Shown here: piece after piece, positions 32,442 to 44,106 of the stretch
Layout of the letters: each line of letters begins with the position of its first letter
How positions within the stretch are numbered: the stretch's first letter is position 1
Source: Albugo candida
Lineage: Eukaryota; Oomycota; Peronosporomycetes; Albuginales
DNA length: 64,000 nt
NCBI GenBank assembly: GCA_040437565.1
Contig: JBDOQK010000027.1
Span: forward strand, 248,001-312,000
Direction of reading: 5' to 3'
The notes under the pieces: model-generated
The model's database searches: none
Told to the model about the DNA's origin: nothing
Seen by the model: only the letters and a program-made list of their open reading frames with translations
Made by a program: the position numbers and the translations under genes

Positions 32442-34850
32442 ATGGAGACCCATCCATCAAACGAAGATACAAATGAAGGGCACAAGACTTTCAGAAAACG
32501 TTTCGCAATATATGGTCGTCAAAACGATCATATCAGTCATATATCGTCCAATTCAGTTGATCGATTAGATTCAAGTGATCATCATTCTGACACGGATTCT
32601 AACCATGTTCAACATACATTAATGCTTCAAGAAAATGGAAAATTGGCGCATTTCTTCAACGAAGTAGATTATCTGGTTGAGGGCCTATTGAGTCCTTCAA
32701 AATTTAGATCGATACCTGCGATTGAGCATGCTCAGACTGTCTTGGAATTGATCCGAATGTTACGTGACGTTAAAGTACAAAAGTTGTTTGCATTCTCAGA
32801 TGGTCTAGAGAAATCTTCACGCGAATGTAAAATCGGGTATCGCTTACGAACCGTCGTAAACCTGCTTTCTAATTCAGATATTAGCGTGCATCATCCTCTT
32901 CAAGTCTGTCTTGCAGCCTTAGCTTATCAGATGAGCAGTTGCACAACTTTCAGTGAGATGGTGGATGACGAGATGGTCAAACTCATGATGAAGCAAATAC
33001 GACAAACTTGCCCGAAAAGGGAGATGTTTGAAGGGCATAAAAAAGGATTGGTCATGGTGGAAAATGTCACCAACAAGTCTGTGCAAAGCGGTGGCTCCGC
33101 AAAGAAAAAGAGATGTTTTCTCAAGCGAAAGTCGATGTGTAATGATGGCAAAAATGAAGAAGTAATATTCCAGGGACTTGGCAACATTTTTGGTGAAGAA
33201 ACCTTTTTCTCTCCTTACAAGAGATCAAAAACGTTTTTCGAGAATATCGCTTTATCAACAATTCTGAACTTATTGGATTACGAATGCTATAAATCGGCAG
33301 GAGAATCAACAAGTCATTTATCTGGCGAGTCATTGTATAACACGAAGCACAATCCGCTACAAATATTACAAGCAGCGCTCAGAAGCAAACAAAATAGGCG
33401 ACGGATACTGGTCCAATGTGATGGTATCTCGACTCTGGTAGATTTGCTAGATTCAAGGTATCGACTTTTGAAAGATGCCTATTTTATAGGAATACAGAGT
33501 TTCGATGACCCTGAATCGACACACTACCTCCATGATGTCCGGGTAGTACTCTGTGTTTTGTACCAGGCATCCTTTCTATGTCTTAGCGTACAACGATCAA
33601 TGGTTGGGGAAAAATCTCTGTTCGTTATATTGTTAGAGCTCCTTCGGTATCTCAGTGAAGCATGTTTCACTCCGGAAGCTTTGTCTAAGAAGAATAGCGA
33701 CACTCAATTTGATGTTGCCTTGGATGTACTACTTGCTGCACTACGCGTAATCATCAATCTTACACACAACAACGAAAAAGCAGCCATGCAGTTTGGTCGT
33801 TTACAAGGCATCCAAATTCTTTTTCTTGCATTTTGTCGGATTTGGCATCTTGTCAATCACGATAAAAACGTCGACAAAGTTGCAAAACATGAAATGGATG
33901 ATAAATTGGTTTATGATGGTTGTCTTCTGCTGTTGAGTGCAATGACCAACAACATTGAAAACAATGAGAGTAACCGGGACACACTGACGGCCGTCCAGAA
34001 TACCTTCTTGGGATCGGAATCAGTTGGCGCATTAGATGCCTGCAGCGTGATTGTGTCTTTCTTCATGAGCAAAATCAGCTCATATGTGGAGTATATTGAG
34101 GCTACCAATGGTGAGGAAGATTCCGCATCCGATATAAATGGAGAAGCCAGTCGCCTTTTAGTTCCAGAAGATGTCATTCTTGGTGGCTGCGCATCGTTAT
34201 TACTGGGCTGTCTGATGAAAGATCGTCCTGAGAATGCTTCAATGATACTACGTTATCTGCCTGATCATACGTTCATATTGCCATTGCGTGCGCTGAGCGC
34301 ATTTGTCGCACTACATTCCCAAATTGGCACGTTGACGGCTGAAGTTGGGAAATCTGTTCTGGAAGTGGAAAAAGTCTTCAAAATGTATACTGGTGTGAAT
34401 GAAGTACGAATCGTTAATAACGTGGCCTCTAAAATGTGCAAGCCCAAGGGTGGCGATCATCATGCACGTGCAAAGCCTGGAAGTAGTGAAGGCTCAGTGA
34501 GATCAACCATGAAACGCACTTTGTTAGCTGCAAAAAGTCAGGCACAATTCGAGGTTGAGTCACCACTATCGGAACGAGAATCCGGAGCTGTTATAGATAA
34601 GTGCAAAAAGAATCTTTGCGGGTCATTGTCTGAGGACTCGGACTGCGATGGGAGTCATACTGGTCCAGATAGATGTCAAAGTCAAATCAAAAGTCGGACC
34701 TGTGGTACCAAGCGACGGTCACGATTCACTCCGAAAACGCCCCTAAGATCTCGAAAAAAGCTATTGACTTCCATCAAGAATCGAGCAAAACGCGCGAGTA
34801 TTGGTATGCCATTACGCAATCTGGGTGAGGATTTTGATGCTTGTGTATGA
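32442..34850 (+). CDS. WAPL-like cohesin-release factor
   Basis: A single exon of 802 residues. WAPL proteins remove cohesin from chromatin through a helical-repeat WAPL domain. Supporting signs: after a polar N-terminus, FFNEVDYLVEGLL (about 68-80) followed by a TVLELIRMLRD helix matches the domain opening (F--DV-YLLDGL...SVLEL); LAALAYQMSS; PLQILQAALRSKQNRRRILVQ; and LAALRVIINLTHNNEKAAMQFG, a WAPL hallmark (LRVL-NLTHDN). The C-terminal 130 residues are basic and Ser-rich (KRRSRFTPKTPLRSRKK), probably nuclear. No FGF motif of the vertebrate type was noticed. Another armadillo-like protein is the alternative. Confidence 0.75.
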   Translation: METHPSNEDTNEGHKTFRKRFAIYGRQNDHISHISSNSVDRLDSSDHHSDTDSNHVQHTLMLQENGKLAHFFNEVDYLVEGLLSPSKFRSIPAIEHAQTVLELIRMLRDVKVQKLFAFSDGLEKSSRECKIGYRLRTVVNLLSNSDISVHHPLQVCLAALAYQMSSCTTFSEMVDDEMVKLMMKQIRQTCPKREMFEGHKKGLVMVENVTNKSVQSGGSAKKKRCFLKRKSMCNDGKNEEVIFQGLGNIFGEETFFSPYKRSKTFFENIALSTILNLLDYECYKSAGESTSHLSGESLYNTKHNPLQILQAALRSKQNRRRILVQCDGISTLVDLLDSRYRLLKDAYFIGIQSFDDPESTHYLHDVRVVLCVLYQASFLCLSVQRSMVGEKSLFVILLELLRYLSEACFTPEALSKKNSDTQFDVALDVLLAALRVIINLTHNNEKAAMQFGRLQGIQILFLAFCRIWHLVNHDKNVDKVAKHEMDDKLVYDGCLLLLSAMTNNIENNESNRDTLTAVQNTFLGSESVGALDACSVIVSFFMSKISSYVEYIEATNGEEDSASDINGEASRLLVPEDVILGGCASLLLGCLMKDRPENASMILRYLPDHTFILPLRALSAFVALHSQIGTLTAEVGKSVLEVEKVFKMYTGVNEVRIVNNVASKMCKPKGGDHHARAKPGSSEGSVRSTMKRTLLAAKSQAQFEVESPLSERESGAVIDKCKKNLCGSLSEDSDCDGSHTGPDRCQSQIKSRTCGTKRRSRFTPKTPLRSRKKLLTSIKNRAKRASIGMPLRNLGEDFDACV

Positions 34851-36154
34851 CCAGCGTGACTCTTACAAGCAACGAAGGCAACTCTTATTATGTGGCAAAT
34901 CATACAAAGAGATGTTACTTTTGGTATTATCACTAACTAATACGATGTCATGATGACGAGGCATAGCCCATTAGATCGAACGCTACGTTTTGAATGCCCT
35001 GCTGAAGAAGGTGGAAACTGTCGGTCTCCATCATTTCTTTGGGCTTGAAGTACGCTTCAGAGACTAGCTTGACCAGAAGTACGAGTGGTACAAACGGAGA
35101 TCCTGGTAGATTCTAACGGGAGCCATAGACTGATGTAGATGTATTTCGCTTGCAAGAATGGCTCGATGATAGTCGCGCAACTTCTCTCCTGTTTTCGCAA
35201 CTTTTTTATGAAACGTCATCTTGTCGCGAGGATGTTTACGCATGGTACTTTCTATTCAATTCCCTTTGTGAAGCTCATCTTCATTTGGTCTGAGGCTGAA
35301 GTTCGACCTATATATTTAATTACTTTCCTGATGTCTATCAAAGTTGCACGAAGAAAATCGGCATCTTCGGATTCGATTCACAATATGTCGCTATAGTCGT
35401 CGATGCACATGCAATGCAGGCTGATACCTCTGATCATTGTCCACCCTCTTCATGTTGGATGCTATGATGACGAAATACAGAACCTACATCCTACTGTGAT
35501 TTTTCCCTCACAAGCGACAGCGTGAGCATGTGCGGCATAAACGGATACTTCGTTGTGGCATAATAGTATCCTGACAATCACCACAATGCATAGTGTTGGA
35601 CACGTATGAATTTCAGACTACTTCGTCGATCAGCAGGCACCTCTCGGATGTTTGCGGACTTTATATAAAACGCTCCATGAGATTCAATGCATTAGGTGGC
35701 TATGCGATACTGACTAGCGGACACATTTAATTGTTATATGTGCCTTTCGCATGCATATAGGTATGAGTTTCTATATAGAGATGCATAAAATTTACAGAAG
35801 CGGTGATTGGAAGCATGCAATTTTCTCGCATACGGCGGGAAGAAACATGCCACTTTATTCATATGACCAATGTTTCGTAAAAAAGCATGCAATGATCANN
35901 NNNNNNNNNNNNNNNNNNNNNNNNNNNNNNNNNNNNNNNNNNNNNNNNNNNNNNNNNNNNNNNNNNNNNNNNNNNNNNNNNNNNNNNNNNNNNNNNNNAT
36001 TCATATGACCAATGTTTCGTAAAAAAGCATGCAATGATCAAATATGAGATATTCGTAATAATCTAGCGATTGGTTAAAAGATATTGTAATCTGATATGCT
36101 AAATTGCTACTGCATTTTGAGTGGTTAGACAATTTCTCCATTTGAATAATCAAC
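34851..36154. other. 1.3 kb intergenic, no supported gene
   Basis: No frame here has recognisable domains. It contains an assembly gap at 35899-35998. The composition is similar to other gene-poor stretches in the window; decayed repeats are possible but not demonstrable by eye. Confidence 0.45.
35899..35998. other. Assembly gap with 42-bp contig overlap
   Basis: 35857-35898 equals 35999-36040. Confidence 0.93.
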
Positions 36155-37848
36155 ATGCTGCTGGTTTGTATGTTGGTTGGAGTTGCGGGAAACGTGTTCT
36201 CAGTGGAAGCTGATGACCATAAAATAGTCGATACTGTGAAGGACGAGATTAAGAAGAAGAAACCCAACGCGGTAAAATGTGATGCAGATGAACTGGAGCT
36301 GTACCTCGCGAAAAGAAACGGCGTGTGGCTTACTTACGCCTCTGATGATGTCGAGTGGTTGAGTGAAGGAGAGACAACCCATGTACAAGATCTTATTGAA
36401 GGGAAGGGGCTGCCACCAGTGGAATCTATCATAGATGTATTTCATGGAATAAATGATGCCCTCCGAGTCATTCATGTACTGGTGAAACTAACTGTCCACA
36501 CATGATGCAATTGATGCGCGGTTGACGCCCCAGAAAAGAAAATGGGCTGACTTGAAAGAGTACATCGTTCCATCCGCGTTTGGGAGTTACAAAGCTCACA
36601 ACGGATTTGTAGCTACCCGCGAAAAGTATAAAGGTCAAATTCAATGTCATCGACCGGACGATTCAAATCAGCTGACAAATCTGATACCGATTGTCCTGCT
36701 TAACGAGACCTTTATTCAATTTGACTATAATTGTCAACATATCGATATTGGTAAAGCGGATTTTGATTTCGTGGCTGAACTATGTGAGATTTCATCTACT
36801 CCATCCGAAGATGAAGCTGATTCGGCAGACGAGTGAGAGGGTTGCTAGGCAATTACCTCTTGGAACCTGGGAGTAACCAAATGTTATCGATTTCGACAAG
36901 AAGAGACTCGAGAACAGATGGATCTTGTCTTTGTGGTGAATATTTGTTGTTCAATTTGGAAGTCAAACTTCATAAAGGATCAGGTTCAGGGGATGCGACT
37001 TTGCAGAATGTTGCTTATTACATAAAACATTTACCAGGTGACATTAATCGTCAACTTCCTTGCTTTTTGGTGGATATAAGTGGACCGTTGCTCAGTGTCT
37101 TTGGCATTGTCAATGTTGGAGTTCATTTCGTAATTTGTGAACCTCTGGTTCAAAGTTTTCCATTGGTTTTCTGTATAAATTTGAGATTGCTGAATGGTTT
37201 GGCAAGAGTGTGTAAAGCTCTGAAGCGTGGGGTAGGAGAGCTCTATCGGTTTTATCCTGAAACTCGCAAAATGGCACTCCTTCGGACAAGATTCCCATAC
37301 AAGAACATCACAGACATAGATGGAACAATCACCACCCTCGAATATATAAGCGTATCCACACGACACGTTTCGTTGCGAAAATGGAAGAAGGACGGCAAGT
37401 TATCGTCAAGTTTGCGACAAAATACGGCAAAAAAGTTCATGAGTTTTGTGCACTTCAAGGGTTTGCGCCAAAGTTGCTTGCATGTGAGAAATTACCTAGT
37501 GAATGGTTTTTCATCGTCATGGAAAAAGTTGATCAGTTACAACTTCTCACTGTCGTTGTGGACCAACACAGGCCTAAAATTCTCGATGACTTGAAGACAA
37601 TTAAAAAACGCTTGTGTGACGTGAAATTCGTTGATGGGGATCTTCGCGAAGGAAATGTTTTATGGGATGTCAGGTCAGAGCAAGTTGTGTTGATTGATTT
37701 TGATTGGGCTGGAAAAGAAAATAAGGGCGTATATCCTCCGTTTATGAACAACGCAATAAAATGGCCAGATGGTGCAGAATCTGAAATGCCGCTTCGTGTA
37801 GAGCATGAATATTGGTTTAAGAAGTTGGTCAAGCGTTTGGATGTATAG
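36155..37848 (+). pseudogene. Crinkler (CRN) family effector locus with kinase-like end, apparently broken
   Basis: Treated as a fossil. Parts: an N-terminal Crinkler header at 36155-36500, with VGVAGNVFSVEADDHKIVD and the LxLFLAK-class motif as LELYLAKRNGVWL, closing with the usual IHVLV; a middle segment at about 36520-37380 without a family I can name; and a C-terminal kinase-like region at 37381-37848 with a catalytic-loop-like DGDLREGN and LIDFDWAGKENKG, as in Crinklers with D2/kinase-type ends. Crinklers are oomycete proteins delivered to host nuclei. The locus looks broken, with about two or three interruptions, though some could be introns. It has no classic signal peptide, as in many Crinklers. 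It seems young enough for motifs to remain clear. Confidence 0.7.
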
Positions 37849-38496
37849 CACTGCAATTCGTGACGTGCAACCACTTGCGTCACTTTCATGACCCTGTATA
37901 CTTTATCGCCTCACCCGTAGGATATTAAATTCATTTTGTAAGATCCTCATTGCTTGATGATTTGAGCTGTCATTACTGACTATCAAGGATAAAGTGAAAC
38001 CAGTCGGATGTTGTTTAGAGAATAAATAAAGCGGTGCCAATGGCTCCTTTTCAATCTGACGCTATTTCCCATCGAGCAACGAAGAAGTTCAACGACTTCT
38101 TCACAGAGGCCGACTGGTCAATTCTAGCAAGAATGGTCAGTTTTGGGGTCGAGTCAACATTTAGATGAAGTAGCTCTATGGCATATAAAGCTTTTAAAGA
38201 TGGAGTCACAGTCGCTGACGAACGTGAGAAAGAAATTTAGTGCTTTGCGAGAATGTTTATATGCTTCCTATCCCTAGTATCAGTTCTAATACGTTCACTC
38301 CACACTTTCATTTTACTAATCAAACACGAAATGTGAGAAGTAGCCACCAATCCCAGCCCCAACTTGTAGTTCTGGATGCACAATAGATCAAAGTTAGACG
38401 AGTCATCAGAAGCATAAGGTCATGTGGAATCGATTTGGATTCAAAATGCGCGTTCGTGTGCTAATTACAGCGGATAAAATGATGTGGATCCCACGC
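37849..38496. other. 0.65 kb intergenic, no supported gene
   Basis: 3' flanks of the Crinkler locus (+) and the CDK20-like gene (-). No coding signal or named element seen. Confidence 0.5.
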
Positions 38497-39721
38497 TTAT
38501 CGAAAGCTACTCAGCTCACTTTCCCATGACCCACACAACCACAGCGGTTGGAATAGATCGACCGAAGCTTCGTCTCTTTGGTGTCTAGAAACTATATAAT
38601 CTACTTCCTCTTCCTCTATCCCTGCATCGAGCCATTGAGAAGTGTATGGTCCTCCAACAAAGAAAGGATGCGCCAAAGCCTACGCAATTAAGTCAGGTAA
38701 TAGAAAGAAAGGAGTCAAACGTACTTCCTGAGCGGAGATGCGTTTATTCGGGTCAAAGGCTAATAATCTCCCGAGCAAATCAAGAGCTACAGGCGCTCCC
38801 TCCGGCACAATTTGACGCATCAAAAGGGGCGCATACACTGGAAAACAGATTTTGTTATAGTCGGGAAGCAGCTTCACGTCCTATTGAACGAATGAGAGAG
38901 ACCAATAACGACATGGAAGACTCACCGGCCACTGCTTCTCTGGATCCCCGTAAGCTTGCACGACACGATACAACTGATCTAGATCATTTTGGCCAGGAAA
39001 TAACGGCACAGCTGTCAGCATTTCCGCAAAAATAGCTCCAATGGCCCACATGTCAATGCCGCAATCATACTGACGACTTCCGAATAGCAATTCAGGCGCC
39101 CGATACCATCTTGTAGCGACTTGATGCGAGTATGAACGTCTTTTATTTGACGGAGAGAATACCGTCGCAAGTCCAAAATCAGCAATTTTCAATTCGCCAC
39201 ATGAAGTTACAAGCAAATTGGCTGGTTTTAAATCCTAAAGCCAAATCCATCTATCAAACCGATCGAAGTCTTTGCAATCAGCGCACCCGATGGAGAATCC
39301 CACGTGTATGGCAGCAAGCAATTCCTTGAAGCATCATACGAACAAAGAAACGGACGTCTGACTCCGTCAAGCGCGCTGAACGCCTCAAAATGCGATGCAA
39401 ATCCATCTCGACGTACTCCATAATCAACATTACCGAAGGTCCATCAGGGATGAATTCGACCAATCCAATGATCTGTTTGGATAACGCGTCAGCTCGGCAA
39501 TCTATCGAGCAAAGTATTACATTCGGATGGGATAATTGACGCAATGCTTCTATTTCTTGGACGATAAAACGCGGAAGAATATCATTCTCAGAGTCGCAAT
39601 TCGTCCATCCGATGCGTTTACTGGCAAACAAATTCCCCGAAGAAAGCTCGCGGACGAGGAATACCTCTCCAAAACTTCCATTTCCGAGTCGTCGTATGGT
39701 TTCATAACGATCCCGAAACAT
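38497..39721 (-). CDS. CDK20/CCRK-like cyclin-dependent kinase
   Basis: Exons 39287-39721, 38926-39234, 38725-38880, 38497-38679; introns 52, 45 and 45 nt; 360 residues. Ser/Thr kinase of the CMGC group. Motifs: glycine loop [17 protein letters not shown] Lys in FASKRIG, C-helix QEIEALRQL (no PSTAIRE), [10 protein letters not shown] (across an intron), [10 protein letters not shown], then [45 protein letters not shown] and ALAHPFFV. The run from VFSP through [22 protein letters not shown] and LPDYNKI follows CDK20 (cell-cycle-related kinase) more closely than CDK1, 2 or 7. CDK20 acts in cilia length control, fitting a zoosporic organism. I start at the ATG before [12 protein letters not shown]; the frame is open 38 codons further upstream. 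Confidence 0.88.
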
Positions 39722-39812
39722 GAGAGCAACACATACAAAATTCAAATGAAAGTTCAAAGTGAAAAATGGAGATATATTGACACGAAAAAGCAGGAAAAAA
39801 TCGAATGCAAAG

Positions 39813-41361
39813 CTAATGACTGTTCTTCCAGACAAGATAACGCGTATCGCCGAGTTTGCGTGGACACAGCTTGTGTTTGGCGAAAAATAAGATCGCTAAC
39901 ACCATACAAATGGAGCCGACGACCATGTATGCAATTCCCAGAAAAGGATTCCTGCCGCCAAGCCACGAGGTTGTCGAGATTACCAGCGATTTCTTCCCAT
40001 CAAAAGTCGTCACTACAAAGTCTAAAAGTGTGTCTTAGCTCAACGATCTATTCATCCGGTAGGTTTCTTACTGCTTGATACGAGAAACTCCAGCTTACTT
40101 CCAGCGGGAAGATCTGTATCGATGCGTCCGTACAATTTCCGAAAACTCGGAAGACCAGCCGTACGCATCCAAACAATAAAATGCTCATCTTGCACGCCAA
40201 AAGCTTCGGCCGATGACGTCCACGCGGTCGTATTCACGATCGGCGGTTGACCGACATATGCTGGAATGATATATCGATACTTGGGGTTCTGCCATAGATA
40301 CAAGTTGTCATCCGTTCGATCGCTCGTTGGAATGTTTTTAAATTTAGCTTTCACATCGGTCTTCCATGCGATGCTGGTTTGCTGAAGCATATTGACGACC
40401 TTCCGCTCGGCTTTAGGAAGTACGTCTTGCTGATAATATTTGACGCCGTTTGAAAGTTTAACACTGTTGACCCAAAAGATATCTACAAAGAGATGCGTGA
40501 GTAAATTGTCAGCTAATCCATACGATGACATACACACCGTTGAACAAGCTGTTTGCAATAAGGCCGCACGGATTCAGACGATACGTTTGTGGGGTTGGAT
40601 TGAGCGGAATCCGATTTGTCGAATTGTATTTGACACTGGAAACCGTTTTCAAAGGTGAACAATCACTGTCAGAGGCCGAAGCATCTCCACGAAGCTGTGC
40701 ATCGCTCCGGGATTGCACGTAGCGACGATGATTTTGATAAAAGTTATCGAGCTGATAATACACGAAAATGGGCGCTTTCATATGTTTTTGAATATCGAAT
40801 GTCACGAGACAGCCGCGTTTCGTGTAATTGAATGTATTGCCTTCGTCTTCAGTCTCCAAGTAACATCCACGCCCGAAATTTGCGATGTTTTGAGACGTGG
40901 AAGGAGTGTTTTTGCCGTCGTATTGAATTGAGTATTCCACGACCTTTTCACATAAGTGAAATGGAATCAGAATATGAGCTATGAGATATATGAGAATCAC
41001 GTACGTTTTCTGATTCTGTATGTAAAACCACACCAATTGGGATGAATATCAATCCGACGACGAAAAAGGTCCCAATCACCCAATTTGGCGTTAGAATAGG
41101 CTGCCACGCCTTCAGACGTTGCTGTTTAAAGGGTGTGTCTTCTGGTTTTCTAGATTTCTCCTCCATGAAGATGCTCTTGTTTTGCTCTGAACGCTCCCGC
41201 ACAAAGGTTGTTTTCCGCGTTGACAGACTCTTTTTCGTCTTTTGTCGGTTTTCTGCACTATTATGAGTTTCCACCAATCTGATTGCGTTATGCACTCTAT
41301 CCACATCGATTGGTGTTTTGTTCAATCCATTGTTTACAGATTTACCTCCAATGATATGCAT
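39813..41361 (-). CDS. CDC50/LEM3-family flippase beta subunit
   Basis: Exons 41005-41361, 40538-40943, 40072-40482, 39813-40021; introns 61, 55 and 50 nt; 460 residues. CDC50 proteins pair with P4-ATPases that flip phospholipids and are needed for their ER exit. The polar N-terminus leads to FKQQRLKAWQPILTPNWVIG and a first membrane helix (FFVVGLIFIPIGVVL), then a long luminal part with IFVYYQLDNFYQNHRRYVQSR, NPCGLIANSLFND, WKTDVKAKFKN, and ENFIVWMR-type AGLPSFRKLYGRID, then TTSWLGGRNPFLGIAYMVVG, the diagnostic second helix. All phases agree. Starts are divergent from the FET-like gene (51 bp between ATGs) and the stop is 91 bp from the CDK20-like start. Confidence 0.94.
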
Positions 41362-41412
41362 CTACATTGGCGATTTTTAGCAAGTGAGTTTCCATTTGTT
41401 ATCGGCTTTCTA

Positions 41413-42252
41413 ATGAGTGGAAAGCACCACGATCGAGACTATCGAGGGCGTCATGACGACCGCAATTCTCGTGGTGAACGGCCACGTGACTATGATAGAA
41501 ATAAAGGAAGAGATACTGATCGCACACGAAATAGAAGCCGCGATCAAAACCGACGAGAAGGACGAGAACACCATGAAGCAATTTCAAGCCGTTATTCTGA
41601 TCGAAACCCCCCCTTAAGACCGGAAGCGAGCACTAGATACCCACGAGATAGCGATAATCGATCCGATCAATCATTCAGTCACACTAGCTCGCATACGACC
41701 CGTCATAACGAGCGATTACCGCCCACGCAAGCGATTGAAGGATGGGATCCGATCAAAGAAGCAGAACAAGATCCGGCGTGGGCGAGGATCTATATCTCCA
41801 ATCTTCCTGATGACGTGACAGTAGATGAATTACAGGAAACTTTTGGAGCGATTGGGATCGTCGCTAGGGAAAAACAGAAGCGAGGCTTCAAGGATCAATG
41901 GCCTTTTAAGATCAAATTGTATACCGACGAAACTGGAAAGTTTAAAGGTGACGCTGTGTTAACGTATGAGGATGCAAATGCGGCTAGAACAGCACCATCT
42001 TTTTTTAACGGTAAAAATACTTTTAAGCATCACATTGGATAGTGTCTCACAACACATTTAGGTTCTGAGATTCGAGGCAAATCTATCAAAGTAGAGCTTG
42101 CAGGAAAGCCTGAACCTCCTGCTGGCGGATGGATTGGATCAACAGGTGGACGAAGAGGTGGAGGACGCGGTGGTGGAGGCAGAGGCGGTTATGGTGGTAG
42201 TGAGCGAGAATTTCGAGGTCGAAGTGGCGGTCATCGTCCTCGGCCTTACTAG
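41413..42252 (+). CDS. FET-like RNA-binding protein (RRM, RGG box, PY end)
   Basis: Exons 41413-42010 and 42062-42252 with a 51-nt intron; 262 residues. The N-terminus (1-105) is Arg/Asp/Ser-rich. An RRM spans about 123-212: RNP2 RIYISNL, then FGAIGIV, KIKLYTDETGKFKGDAVLTYEDANAA (RNP1 region KGDAVLTY), FFNGSEIRGKSIKVELA. It has the acidic linker and 'TD--GK-KGDA-VTYED' pattern of the FUS/EWS/TAF15 and plant TAF15 RRMs. A Gly/Arg box follows, and the protein ends HRPRPY, like the PY nuclear-import signal that ends human FUS. The intron falls in the RRM. It probably acts in nuclear transcription or RNA processing; no zinc finger was found. Its ATG is 51 bp from the divergent CDC50 gene. Confidence 0.87.
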
Positions 42253-44106
42253 CAATGTTACATACAGGAGTAGTGCTTTTGTTTCTGATAAACTGATACA
42301 GCGTTCAAAAAGTGACATAATCTTCCAGCGCCTTTCTTGTTACGTAGACAGTTCTATGTTTCCGTTAACCAACTGCTTTACAAACACTCACGAAGAAGAT
42401 GCGATTTCACTATCGAATTCGGACTGAAAATGGCTCCACGACGTGGTAATATCGGATATATGTATACCGTCATGGAGGAAATGCAACATTTACGCCAGCA
42501 AGTGTCGACGTTGACTGATAAGAATCGCCACTTGGCTCGTCATTTGGTGTGACGCTCTTTCCACATTGGTCCATTTGAGAATGTGACGGTAAAATGATTG
42601 TAGAATACCACGAAAGAAGAACTTTGCAAAGGTGTTTGACGATTGATTGTTTTCAATTTGCTTACTGAATCGCTATCCAGTCCGGAAGACGGCAAACTCT
42701 TCCTTTACAGCGATGTGTACGTCCCCGCTCTTTATTGGAATTGTGGTTGACTAGTTTCAATATAGTATCATCCATCATGTCGGGAAAAGAAACAGGTCTG
42801 CCAGCGAGATCGTTTCAAAGCCTTGAACTTACTCAATAAAAAGAGACCAAAGGTATTCAATGTGAAGAAATACTTCCGTCGGAAGTACGGAGCGTGCCAA
42901 GCGAAGCTATTGGTTCATCACCGATACGAATGGCAAAAGAGGTTTGCTGCAACTTCGCAAGAGAAGTGCTAATTTATGGGATGAATTAGACACTACAAAA
43001 CCTCTCACCTAAAGAGCAAAAAATGCTATCGAGTGTCAAGTGCTCCAGTCTGGATGTAAAAGAGCGGGAGAATCGCTTCTTGAAGTCAGAAGACACGACA
43101 CAAGCGAAGGTAGAGAGCCATTGTTTAAGTCTATTATTCAGACTTATTTCTAGAAACGAACTTTACGTCAACGGAAACCAATTCGCTACATCGAACCGAG
43201 CTTAAAAACAAAGCTACGACAGGTACGCGTATTCCGTCCATATCGCAAGTAAATAAGAAATGATGGGCGTTAGGGACGCTATTACGGCCTCCTTCGGCAG
43301 AGTCCACCTAGTGTGTACCGCCATAGAGCATCGAAAAAGCGGAAGTACGCGTCTGTTCAACGACAAACGTTCCGACTCATTCGCCAAAGCCGAGCGCGTG
43401 CGATATCGTACGTGGAACCCAAACTCAATACGAAACTCCGACAGGTATGCAATAAATGGCCATTGTAAGACGCTGAGAGTTTGTGGTGTAAGGGCGATCG
43501 ATTCACGTTTTCACTGTACTGATAGCAGAGTGTAAAAAAGTAAAATAACAGCTTTATGATAAATTATTGGATGCAAAATGTGCGAACGGAAGTGCAATTG
43601 AGCTCATAGGCTTACACAATCGAAATACGCGAGGTAAAGAGCCAATGGGTAGTAGGAAATGAGCAGCTTGATAGCAAAGCATCGCGAACCAAATTTTAAG
43701 TACTGTGCTCCAATTTACTGGTGCAAGTCGGCGCCGATATGATCGAGTTTTTAGAAGCGTGAGCAGCCAAAGGGTTTGAGATAGAGACGTAATTTCCATG
43801 TAGTCGATTGATAAATGAGCTCGACTTGGTACAATAAAGAATCACTGTGTTTGAACTTTATGTAAACTGTTTACGCACAGAATGTAGGCGACATCTGCTC
43901 TCTCATGTAGCGTATGTCAGCATAGGATGGGAGATCTGTAATAAATGGTACTCTCACATGCGCTTATGTTGTACGTCATGTTTCTATTTACTGACGCACC
44001 TGCGATGTAGAAGTTTGGAAGAACTGGATGTACAATATACTGCGACATGTACCCAATTTGAAACATACCCGAACTATCTGATATAGATGTTACGCTAACG
44101 GTTAGG
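42253..44106. other. 1.85 kb gene-poor stretch
   Basis: No gene can be supported. One short frame at 42430-42552 (40 codons, MAPRRGNIGYMYTVMEEMQH, then a coiled-coil-like end) has coding-like texture but no partner exon or family. Another short run near 42820-42960 encodes a very basic stretch (FNVKKYFRRKYGACQAK). These may be decayed fragments. It is the longest stretch without a gene in the window. Confidence 0.45.

Noticed and set aside
42430-42552. 40-codon ORF with a coiled-coil-like end
   Set aside because: Too short, with no supporting splice partner, neighbour or family to call a gene.
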